NCBI GenBank assembly: GCA_946894095.1
Contig: OX335653.1
Span: 9,987,001 to 10,051,000, forward strand
Direction: 5' to 3'
From: Incurvaria masculella
Lineage: Eukaryota; Arthropoda; Insecta; Lepidoptera; Incurvariidae
Length of the DNA: 64,000 nucleotides
Shown: positions 39,333 through 50,500 of the stretch, piece after piece
How positions within the stretch are numbered: the first letter of the stretch is position 1
How the letters are laid out: every line of letters begins with the position of its first letter
Position numbers and translations under genes: made by a program
Notes under the pieces: generated by a model
What the model saw: the letters and a program-made list of their open reading frames with translations, nothing else
Told to the model about the DNA's origin: nothing
Databases searched by the model: none

Positions 39333-40559
39333 TACGTTTATTTTTTCTCAACACAACTTAGAACACTCACAAAATTCAAAATACACATTTGTGGAGAAAA
39401 AAAAGGAGCCAGCTCAGCATTTTGTGCTGCAGGTCCCTCTTGATGAGTGAACTACAGCGCTGATTTTACGCTGGTCCGGACACACTTACGACTAACATGA
39501 GGTGAGAGCAACAGCTGTTTGTCGTGAGTGAGGAAACATAATACATAAAACCAGAAAAAATACAGTAAGTAACGCATTACGGTATAAAGCAAAGAGTGAG
39601 TGAACCCAAAAAATACTGAAAAATATTAAATGTGAATGCTAGTGTTTCAGGGACCAATGTTTTCATTGGAGACACGGGAGTTCGTACCAACTAATTTATA
39701 TGATGTTGCAGTGGCCTTGCTATTAGAAAATAAAACACAATTGAGTCGTTTTTAGTGCCTTATATCAATTGATAGCAAAGTTGATATAATTACAAAAATA
39801 AATATATTTTTGAATAAGATATGATTTTTATAACGATTTAGCACATTTAAATAATAATAGAAACCCGTTTTTTATTTTTTAAAAGTTGTTTGCTTGCAGG
39901 GATCGTTTTTGCCTAAAAACTATATTAAATTGTATTCCTGCTAGCTACTTGATTTCGGAGTTACTTGTATTTAGTTTAACCACACTAAAACACTACTACA
40001 TACAATATGCAAAGAGCGATGCTAGAGGCATAAACTGTTTCATCTATTATTTAGATTGAAAAAGAACGAGACGTTGATTATTATTTATCCCTTAATAATT
40101 TGGGCAAGTCTCACCGTCCATGCTGTTGAAAAGGATCTGAGGCCTATACCATAGTCAGAGCAGCAGGCCTATTCCTGGGATTCCGTAATCAGGAATGTTG
40201 AGTTAGAAAACAGATTTTATAGCGATTTTCTAGACGAAAAGATTCCAGTATTTCAATTTTAATAAGGTTTTCCGTGGAAAAAAACGCTTTTAAAACCTGT
40301 TTATAGACTCAGGATTCCTAAGTACAAAATTCCGTGAATAGGCGTGCAGATTCCGTGTATCTGCTTTCTGTATTATGTCGTGGCTTCGGGATCTATAACC
40401 AAATCTGCAATAGGACGCACATAGAAAACTCGATATATCAGTATCTGCACTCATTTGGACTACTGGTCCCGACAGAAATAATCAGAAAGTTGTAAAGACA
40501 ATTTGATTTCGACTTATTTTCCGTCCAATAAAGTTTGAGATGAATCTATATTATATATA
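39333..40559. other. Intergenic, no gene seen
   Basis: AT-rich. A segment at about 40100-40180 (GGATCTGAGGCCTATACC, CAGAGCAGCAGGCCTATTCC) has the look of an old repeat. No coding signal. Confidence 0.4.
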
Positions 40560-41262
40560 AAATTATTTTACAATCCCAACTACGTTTAAACTGCTGAATA
40601 AATGTATGTAGAATTTATGTATTTATGTATGTAGAACCACCTCAAGATCCCACATAATGTTTAACTGCTAAACCAATGTATTAAAAATATGAGCTTCGTA
40701 AACCTATAATATCAATACATAACATATTATTTAAACTGCTAAACTAAAATATTTACCATTATGCTTACCCTATGATCCCAACGAAACTGCTAAACTAATT
40801 GATAACCCTACAATATCACGACCCTACGTAATAGTTTCAACTGGTAAACCAAAATATTTTAAATCGAATCCACGACCCTAGAAAACATTTTTAAACCGCA
40901 AAAGTTATTAAAATCTAAGCTTGATAACCCTACAACCTACGTAATATTGCAGTTGAACTGCACAAATATTTGTAACCCGCTAAACTAGTGTAGTTATTAA
41001 AATCTAAAATTGATAACCCTATAATCTCACGACCCTACGTAATATTGAAGTTGAACTGCACAAATATTTTTAAACCGCTAAAGTAGTGTAGTTATTTAAA
41101 ATCTAAGCGTGATCTCCCTACAATCTCACGATCCTACGTAACATTGCAGTTGAGCTGCACAAATATTTTTAAACCGCTAAAGTAGTGTAGTTATTTAAAA
41201 TCTAAGCGTGATATCCCTACAATCTCACGATCCTACGTAACATTGCAGTTGAGCTGCACAAC
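40560..41262 (+). repeat. About 98-bp tandem repeat (satellite) with a divergence gradient
   Basis: Units start at about 40893, 40974, 41072 and 41171, each with AAACCGCTAAAGTAGTGTAG, TTATTTAAAATCTAAGCGTG, CCCTACAATCTCACGATCCT, ACGTAACATTGCAGTTGAGC. The last two are almost identical, the earlier two diverge, and 40560-40892 holds only degraded fragments (TTTAACTGCTAAACC, AACTGCTAAACTAA). Confidence 0.88.
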
Positions 41263-41465
41263 CACCATTTTATGACGTTATTTAAACCGTTGTATCTCTT
41301 AATCTGTCGACAGTAGAGCTCATGAATTTAAAGGTACTGGCTGTTTACTTTCCTAACCTACGATTTAGCTGCGAGCAATAGGGGAAATCCGTTTACGCGC
41401 CGTGTGAACTTATTGTGCAGTTGAAAGGCAGTTCTCCTTCGACTGCGAACGTTGCCCGCAGACAT

Positions 41466-41580
41466 GCCCGAATATCTTACTCTACAGATGACACAGCCAC
41501 CGCGTCACGAACTCGCTAGTGTCGACCGACACGGCGATAAAATGCGGTCGAATCGACTATGGTCTTATTAGCTTCTACAC
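41466..41580 (+). other. Possible isolated exon with splice donor
   Basis: ATG at 41466 opens a 34-codon frame (MPEYLTLQMTQPPRHELASV...) that stops at TAG, followed after nine bases by CAC/GTAAGT. The GC content is raised compared with the surroundings. It could be a first, mainly 5' UTR exon of a gene I cannot trace. Confidence 0.25.
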
Positions 41581-41948
41581 GTAAGTTATTGGATTTGGAG
41601 CCGTTTTGAGTGGGAAGTAGCATTTCCTCGTTTGCGTCGCATCTTATACGTTCGGAGAAAACCCTTCCTTACATTTTTGCGGTTTTGGTGTCGTCACAAT
41701 GTTTGGGTTTTATAAATTATTTTACTGTCCGACTAAAAGAGACCGGCTTCTAACGGGAAAAGCTGCTCCAATATGTTTGATTCTAGATGTTGAATATTGA
41801 TTATATTTATATCAATAAATATTGAATAATTGCTATTTAAAAATTTGGGCCGAAATTTCGATCACCGTTTTCGGAATAGGCGCGCGATAGTTCATGTCGG
41901 ATTCTCTTCCGCGTTGTACAAAAAGTTAATAACCTGTTCGACGATGCT

Positions 41949-42412
41949 ATGTCCGGTACTGGGGTATGTACCTGTGTCTGCCACTTATCATGCATAAGAT
42001 ATTCGTACCAACTCTATTTTCTTTGTGATCCAAGTCGGAAGCGTGATTTTAAGTTACTGTCGATTGTTCGATTCATTAAAGACACTTCCTGGGGGGCGCT
42101 CACTACGAACGAACCGTGCATTGCAAGATGCTGTTGTTATTGCCGGATATTGTATATTTCCACGCAGCCGCTTGATATTTGGTAGTATTCCGCCAGGTAA
42201 GTGTCCGAGTGCTGATCTATTATTTTAAAATGTACACCCGTGTTATTGTTGAAAGGCGACAGACACTTCACCTAACCCGATCCAGTTATATTTACGTGCT
42301 TTTCCTGGGATACACGGACCTGTATGGGAAGCAATTCGCCGCGCTCCTGAGCTACGGACCGCTTAATGATGATGATTTCTACAAAATTAAAAGGTCGGTA
42401 TTAGCTAAATAA
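41949..42412 (+). other. Overlapping short ORFs, unassigned
   Basis: Frames at 42025-42228 (RTNRALQDAVVIAGYCIFPR) and 42179-42412 (LGYTDLYGKQFAALLSYGPL) look less like chance than most, and CCGCCAG/GTAAGT at 42192-42203 is a good donor. I recognise no family. A retroelement remnant is possible. Confidence 0.25.
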
Positions 42413-42461
42413 CAATAAATAAATAAAAACTTTAAATTCCTTTAGATTAGTTTTGATTAGG

Positions 42462-42488
42462 TTGAGTTATGTTAGGTTAGGTTAGACT
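42462..42488 (+). repeat. Short TTAGG-like tract
   Basis: GTTATGTTAGGTTAGGTTAG, about three telomere-type units, as at 23.2 kb; the main tract is at 62.2 kb. Confidence 0.7.
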
Positions 42489-42781
42489 AGTAAGAAGGCA
42501 AAATTAATGGTTGATAATTTAAATTCCTGAATTTGGCTTAATGGCTAGGGATTTAGCAAAATGTGACTATTATATCAATAACTTTACATATGTATTGTTT
42601 GTTTTATCTTCTTTCACCACCGGCATATAAAGTGATTATACTTATGTAACATAGAAAGTAAAAATACTTCAAACTAATACTTGTATCTTTAGAGCAAAAT
42701 AAAATTTACTGTTTTATGCATTGCACCTATCTATCTGTTTTGAGTACAAGTGGCAGTGGCCATTTTGGCGCGCGTATTGTA

Positions 42782-42879
42782 CAAGGGCGTCGCCAAGGGG
42801 GGGCAGGGAGGGGCAGCTGCCCCCCCCCCCCTAGACATTCTAAAAAAGTTGCCAAATATAATGGCTGGCGACGCCCTTG
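42782..42879. mobile_element. 98-bp hAT-like MITE with exact 8-bp target duplication
   Basis: GTATTGTA at 42774-42781 and again at 42880-42887. TIRs CAAGGGCGTCGCCA / TGGCGACGCCCTTG. The interior contains GGGGGG and CCCCCC runs that can pair. Confidence 0.93.
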
Positions 42880-43099
42880 GTATTGTATATTCTAGAATGT
42901 ATTCTAACGACAAAGAAATGAGGAGTATAACTGCAAAACTTCTTGTGTCCACAATTTACCGAAAACGAGATGTGTGTTATGTCCATTTCAAATTCTCTAC
43001 AGAAAAATCAATGCAAGTTAGGTGCATAAGTATAAAAGTCCTTAGAAAAAATGCAAAGAAAAAGTAAGGCGAGTTGCAAAACTTACCTTATTGGGGTTC

Positions 43100-43262
43100 G
43101 TTCTTCGGGAGTTGCAGCTTCGAGGCTCGGTTGTGAAGTGCGGGAGGCACCTGGAAGCTGAATACTTTATACAGGCTGCGCCGGAAGGCACCCCAGCGAG
43201 CCGAGACGGGTCCAGCGGGGCGAGAGTGCCCCCAGGGCAGGATGGCTTCCATTTGCTTAATC
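43100..43262 (-). other. Orphan exon-like segment
   Basis: On the minus strand an ATG near 43250 opens 54 codons (MEAILPWGHSRPAG..., ending KNEPQ, TAA), followed by CCAATAAG/GTAAGT; an acceptor-like TTTTCCAG lies upstream. It is GC-rich and downstream of tektin-2 on the same strand. No family recognised; it may be part of a repeat or a separate transcript. Confidence 0.3.
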
Positions 43263-43538
43263 AAGTATGGCTAAGTGAACTTTGTGCGAGATCTGGAAAA
43301 GTCTAACCGTAGGGATGCATCGAACTATGTTAACGTATGCAAGGGTAGAATATAACGTTTTGTTGATCAATAATAATAATTTTGACATGGGTACGTTTTG
43401 TTTATCTCTTTATAATTTAGTCTTGCTCATGGAGTGAAGGTGGCATGGCACCTAGGTTCTGTGATGGCATCTAATCCCTAATAGGTAGATGAAACGAATA
43501 ATGCGTTGTGTTAAGCTAATATCAGTACCCGAACACCC

Positions 43539-43871
43539 AGTTGTCACCTAAATTGGCGTTTACGGTAAACCGATCGACTGGCGTTTTCAAATGTTTGGAG
43601 AAATTGAAGAGGGCGCGCAGTGGGCGTTTAGCCAACTAAAATTTGCGAGTCCGAGTTTGATTTGACAGCTTACTCAACGTTGCCTTAATACGTCGACGTT
43701 GCCGTTTACGTCCACTCCGCGTTTTCATACAAATCGGAAGTCCGAGTTTGACTTTGAGAGGTTGAAGAAATAAAACCACAGAACATGTAGTAAAAACTCG
43801 TATGGAGTTTGACGTTTTTACGGAAAACGCCAATCGATCGGTTTGCCGTAAACGCCAATTTAGGTGAGAAC
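43539..43871. mobile_element. MITE with more than 40-bp TIRs
   Basis: Left AGTTGTCACCTAAATTGGCG, TTTACGGTAAACCGATCGAC; the right end in reverse is AGTTCTCACCTAAATTGGCG, TTTACGGCAAACCGATCGAT. A terminal fragment of another copy is at about 45710-45735 (TCTCACCTCAATTGGCGATT). Confidence 0.88.
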
Positions 43872-44222
43872 TCAGACTGACCACTCTGGACGTATGGTAT
43901 TAGCGATCCATAAATAATCAGTTACATGAATAAAAAATTCCATTTTTTTTTTTACGAAAATGGAATTTCTGTCCCGAGGCCTTATTATCCAGGGCTATGC
44001 TGAGGACTGCGAGACCACGATGCGCAAACGAAATATTTGTCTTGCAAGCACACGTTACAAAAACTTACCAGAGGGAAAATAACATTGGCGTTTACTTACG
44101 TTTCAAATGTCTTTAATCAAGAAAAAAGTGCGATATTTTCCAATTTAAAATTCCAATCAACAAATATAACATATCCAGTAAAAAAAAACTAAAATACCAA
44201 AAATATTGTTGTATTAAGACGA

Positions 44223-44458
44223 AAATGAGATGATCAGGTTCCATAGAATGTCTCGTGCCTGTTTCCTCAGTCAAATAAAGAAATCTTTTTCCGAGATTTT
44301 GCTCGTAAAATATTATTAAGTAGTTAATATATTAAAAAACGTACAGACGTAGCGCTCAGTTGACATATTTAATGTGCAAAATATCAGAATCCTATTTCCT
44401 AATTTGACTGAGGAAACAGGTACGAACCATTGTATGGAACTTGATCACCTCATTATCC
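44223..44458. mobile_element. MITE with about 60-bp TIRs downstream of tektin-2
   Basis: Left GAGATGATCAGGTTCCATAG, TGCCTGTTTCCTCAGTCAAA; the right end in reverse is GAGGTGATCAAGTTCCATAC, TACCTGTTTCCTCAGTCAAA. It lies 60 bases past the tektin-2 stop codon, so it may sit in the 3' UTR. Confidence 0.85.
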
Positions 44459-44518
44459 TCTCAAGACGCATAGATTTAGTCGGATGTGAAGATGCGATGT
44501 GCGGAGGAGGGGCGCTGG

Positions 44519-47500
44519 TCACGTGGGCGGTATCTCGTCCTCCATCCTGGTGAGCAGAAGGTTGCGATCGGTGCCCTGCTGCTCCTTTTGCTCGAGCGCG
44601 GCGCGCATCTCGAGGGCGCGCCGGTCCGTCTCCAGAGACTGCTCCTGCGCACGCGCACGCCACCGCAACGTCATGAGGCCTATTCAGGTAATAACTACTA
44701 GGTTAATATCAACTCACTTTCTTAAATACCTAGTTCATGTTTTCACACTTCTTGAACATCAATTTACTTTGGTAAACATCTGGTTTGTCCCATAAATACA
44801 TTGGAAGTATAGACAACAGTTCCGTTATTTAAAAAAATAAAAAGAAATTCCAACCATTTTTAGGTTAACTTGAACTCACTCTTACCTGAATGGGCCCCCT
44901 GATCGTTTGCGAACTATTCTTGGAATGCGAGATCAGGGGCGTTACTATGGTAATTTAACTCGCCAAGTGAACAGGCAAGATTTGTGATTAAATCGGACGT
45001 TTAGGTGCATTGTATCTGGCAAATTTCATTTCACTTGGCCGAATTATGCATCGTTGACAGTTAGCATGGTACGAAATGCAATTAAACGTCAGATTTAGCC
45101 CCGGTTGCACGAAGAGACGACCGATATAACCAATGTTCAAACACGTCACTTTTAGTGATCCGCATAGAGTTCCTTCCATACTGTCCACACAAAGTGACGT
45201 GTTTGATCATACTTTGTCGTTGATTTTGATTATTTGTTATTTCGTACACTCGGCTGTTGATCCGATCCGAAGATGATAACGACCACTGCCGGCCTCCCCA
45301 TACTTTATCAAATAATTTGCTACGAAAAATGTATGAGGAAGTAAATGTTATTTTTAGTTGGAAGCGGCATTAAAAATGTACATATTTTCGATCGTTTATA
45401 TCTCGTCGTGCATATATGAAGGAATTATGCTGAGATTCATAGACGTTACTCGTACTTGGCTGAGCCAAAGTATGTCTTTCGACTCTCAGTTTGACAAAAT
45501 ATGTATGGACTTTGGCTCAGCCAAGTACGAGTAACGTTTATGAATTTCAGCATTACTGTAGTTTGACCTCCAATAAAGTTTAAATAAGTGAAATGAAATA
45601 AAAATTTCAAATGCGGTATAACGGACTTCATCGAAATGCACTAAACAGCGTCGTGTGAAGTTCTTACGTGTTGTTCGAACTCGAGAAAATCCGTATGGGT
45701 AGACCAAGTTCTCACCTCAATTGGCGATTACGGAACTTCTAAGTTACGTAAAACCGTCAAACCTAGACGTGTTATACTTCTTTTATAAGTTTATGATCTG
45801 TGACGAGTTTCGCGTATCCTAACGATTCCACAACGCAGGGGACAAATATTTCAAAAATCATTTATCAATCAAAATATTTATAAAAAATGTAACTGTTTGT
45901 AAACCTTGTCAGCTAGATCCATGGCGATCCGGATTGATGCAGATTCCAGTGCATTGTAAGTGGCTCTGAAAAAAAATGCGTTCCATACATAAAATCGTCA
46001 GGTATTTAGTGAACTCATCTTAAAATCTTGTATGAAATCAAAATTGTAAATATATATTAAAACTAACTTAATTAGTTCCACAACTTTAAACTTCCTATTC
46101 ATTAGGTTCCTTTCCTTCCAGTTTGCTCAGAAGAAACCTTAGAAACTTAGAAAATGTCTACGGAAAGATGGTGTTATTGGGCGTAGATTAAAATCTCCAG
46201 ATAGTAAATCTCTTCTCGCATCCCGATAATATTGCGTCTTATGCCGTGAGCTGAAAACATGGTGATGCTAGAAGCCTTTACTTCCATAAACTTACATGGT
46301 GCCTATAGTTATCCAGTTCGCGCCAAGTCAGTTAGACGCGCATCGTCGGAATATCAGTGTAAGCGGTTATTGTTCTTGGTATATACTACCTGTAATATCT
46401 TCTAGCTGGCGGACAGTGCCGTGTAGACTGTGGACCTATTGATGAGGTACTAGTTGAGCCCTATTGCCGAAATAAGCGTTATCTTTCTCGCCAGAATGAC
46501 CCAGAGGACATACAAACAGATAATAAGCGATAACTAGACTAGAAGGACGAGAACATATCTACAGTCAAATATTCTACACTCTCCCTACAACCATGCGGTC
46601 GAATAAGGTTTTTTCTGCATCCCCTAGCAGTATCATAGTGCCAGGTATCGTAGACGGTTAAGGCTACACATTTACTTACTTGGAACAGTCCAGCTTATCG
46701 CCCAACTGGCGGATAGTGTCGCGCAGACTGCGCACCTCTTCCTGAAGCCCAACGTGCGCTTCGTCCCCCGCAAGTTCGTCGCCGGGTCGGTACGAGCGGG
46801 TCTCTAGTCTCGTCTCCGCCAACTTTAGAGCGTTGACTTTATTCTGTAGAGCCTCACGGAGAGTTACCAGCTCAGAACTCAGTTTTTCCATATTCTCTTC
46901 CATCTGCGTACAGAAATGTTAATCCGTATTTATGTTTTCAAATATCGGTGATTACAAGAGTGTCTTTAATTTTTTACTAATTACTTTGCGTAATCTATTA
47001 CATAAGGTTTTTTTTAAGCGGCATATGGCTTTCTCCATCTAATGAGGCACCTGACAACGCCGATAGGCTTTGGAACTTTCTCGAGGGCTGCGATAACCAT
47101 GACAGCCGCCCGTTGCTTCTTCTTAGCATTAAAGGATCTCAGATTGTACTTAGGGGAAAACACCACGGCAGCTTACCAACCCTATAGAATCAAGAGGATC
47201 ATTTGGATGGTCAATTGGGCACGGAAGGATGGCGTTATACAGCTCTGAGGAGCATTATCCGTAGAACAGATGATAGAGCCCAGAAGAAGACCCCACATGC
47301 GTTAGAAGTTAGAAAGACTCGAAATTTTGGAATACCTCGGGGGTAGTCGTCGTCAAGGAAGCCAAGGAAACGAAGGAGCCAAGCAAATCTAGCTGATCCG
47401 TCCCATGCATGGTAAGATTACTCTACGCAACTTGTAATCTACGCGCCTTGTAGAGCTGCAGTTTTTGGGCCAGCGTAAAATACTGACGCACCCTGTTTAG

Positions 47501-50500
47501 GCCTACCAACTCTTTTAAGGTAAGCATGGCTTTATCCTCGATATGGCGTTAAAAGTTTTGGTCATACGTCAGGTCAACGGCGAAAATCCAGATGTGGCCG
47601 CCTATGGTCAGAGTTGTACCCTGGGAGATAGGAGCTGCACTGAACGGTGTCCGATTCGTTCTAGAGAAATTTTTTTTCGTCTTTAACAGTTACATAGGAT
47701 AAAAAAGTAATTAAGTATTAAAAGTAGATAATGTAATACCTTCTTCTTCCTCCTCAGTGGGAGCATCCTCCGCCTAATCAAGTAGTTGATGACGTCTGTC
47801 TGCGCGCGCATCTTGATGCGAGGGAGGTCCCTCGCCACGAACAGGCGTAAGTCTCGCAGACGTAGTGTGTCGCGCAGATCGTCCTCCGCAATGCGTTTGG
47901 TGACCTCTGACGACCCGCTGGTCGTAGTCGATCATGCTGAATGGTAGAGTAGATAATATGATACCTTCATATTTTGCAACTGCAGCTCATTACGCACACG
48001 CTGCGTATCGCATATCCTCCGCCTCATCATATAGTTGGTGACGTCTGTCTGTGTGCGCAGCGTGCTGCGTGCTCGGCCCCGAGCTACGATCAGCAATTCG
48101 CGCAGGCGCAATGTGTCACACAGCTCGTCCTCCGCCAAGCGCTTGGTGGCCTCCGACGCCGCCATCCATTGATCTTAGTCTATTATGCTGAATGTTAAAG
48201 TACGCAATTAAATACCTTCATCTTTTGCCATTGAAGCTCGTTACGCGCACGCTGCGTATCGTATATCCTCCGCCTCATCATGTAGTTGGTGACGTCAGTC
48301 TGTGCGTGCAGCGTGTTGCGAGCCCTGCCCCGCGCTACGAACAGCGATTCGCGCAGGTGCAATGTGTCGCGCAGCTCGTTCTCTGCCATGCGCTTGGTGG
48401 CCTCTGACGCCGCCATCCACTGATCGTAGTCGATCATGCTGAATGATATAATTACTTATTATGTAAATCTCTCACTGTCGTGTTCAGAGTGTGCGGACTA
48501 ACTTAAGTGCGCGGATTATTGCCGGACAAAACCGGGTTTTGTATGGTGAATCCGGTGTTACCGTTACCGTACTAAGTTTTGACACGTTCGCTCTGTCAAT
48601 ATTTTAACAGGCAATATATTAACAATATTAGGCAAAAACGAATATGATTACATAGTATCTCAGTAAACGACCGGTTGTGGATAGAATAGGCCTTTAACTA
48701 CGAAATTAGAGATTTTATAAACAGCATTTTCAGTTTTAATTATCCGTAGATTGGGTAGGAGAATTCCAAATTATGGGTATACAACAGGTGGGGAAATTGG
48801 ATAGACGCAATACCCGCGAATGATAAGTTTTGCTGGTTCGGGCCAAGCCTTGCAGTATAATCATAAAGTAGTTATTTTTTCAGGGATCTTTCTTTAATTA
48901 ATGAGTCCTTGCTTCACGGTCGAATATACATACATATATGTAACATTCCTTAATGATGGAGAAGCTCGCAATTCAACAACCGAGACTGTTCAATCGCTCT
49001 TCCCCATTGCTTCTCCGCGACAACGCGCGAGCTCACACTTCACAGTGGACCATCGCAAAACTACAAGAGATACAGCTGGAAGCTCTCCGTCACCCATCGT
49101 ACTCGCCGGAATCTTGCCTCAACAGATTTCAACTTTTTTTAGATAAATAAATTGAAAAAAATGGCCAAATTATTTATATTTTATAATGTTAATACAAATC
49201 TCCAATTGAATATGTAAAGACCTAATATGCAGCACTTTTGTAAAGAACTATATCATTCAAAGTCTGACCGTAGCACTATTAGTTATTCTGTGGTCTGACT
49301 CGATATATTGCATTTTTTAAGTTTCTTAATGGCTGTGGATTGTATGCATCGTGGCAGTGTAGTGCATCTGGCATGTTTGCAGAGAATAGGTTCGATGACT
49401 ACGCAATACTGAGAAGTAGACTGACTGTTTAGGAGTCCGTAATGGGTCCATCTTGTAGGTTATGTTGGCGCAGTCTTTATCGAGAGTGAGCATGTCACTG
49501 TCGATGCCGAGCGTTTCCTTCTTGTTGTTGATGTCCAGCTGAAGCTTGAACTTGACCACGTCCAGTCGGTTAATCTTCTCCCAGGCCGACTGGCAACGGT
49601 CGATCAGGAGCTTTCGGTTACTCTCCGTCACGCATAGCTCCTGTGATATGAACATTATCAGCTGAGTTTGATAGGCGACAACTCCATTGTTAGTGTTTAA
49701 ATTCGATTGAATGTATCTGAATAGGACAAATCTTTCGTGCACCTATGTACATTGGTAAAACCAGGTCAACATTAATCATGTACTGGAAAACCTGAGACCA
49801 AACAATCTGTTCACGATGATGTTGCTGAAGTACATGTCCCTGTTCAAAATCAAATTAATGCGAAACGGTAATTTTATCATCAAAATGATTAAAGCTGTAA
49901 TATTATATTGTCATATTGTCATAATTAGCCCTTTTAAAATCTGTACAGCAAATGTCGGCGTTTACATAAGCCTCGAGTATGATGGTTTATTTTTAATGTT
50001 TGCTAGGATGAAAAAATATAGTGTGTCTTGATCAGGTATCATAAAAAAGATAAATACTGCATATATTAGGTATGCACACACACAGGTATGTTCACAGTTC
50101 AAATGCTTGGATGAAAGCCTGTTATTAGTCTTTTCGTTTTATGATCCTTTTCAATTTCATATTTTCGAATGTTGGTTTTTCATAGATCTTGAATAAATAA
50201 ATAAATGATAAAGGGTCAATGGAATCTTGGATATCTATTACTTCCCGGGGCAGGTGCTTGCGTTGTGCCATGAAATGAAAAACTTCTGAAGTGACGAAAC
50301 CGATTCAAGCAATATCTCGCCTGCTGGGATGCCTAAATGATTACCAGCAACGGCCGTGCGAGCACCGAAAAAGTAGCAAGTCAAGTCAATCAAGATTTTG
50401 ATTGAAGCATCTTCACTCAAACTGCGTTTTGACATTTCAGAATATATTCAACTGACAGATCATATCGCAGTTGCAATCGCAGTTGCAGGTTGCAAAATTG

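Noticed and set aside
44445..44663. 72- and 60-codon minus ORFs over tektin-2 exon 8
   Set aside because: Other frames of a GC-rich exon; the frame EQSLETDRRALEMRAAL fits phase and the tektin coiled coil.
47740..48438. Three exons all used in one tektin-2 mRNA
   Set aside because: The second copy has a stop and the third a frameshift; 223-base exons added together would also break the frame.
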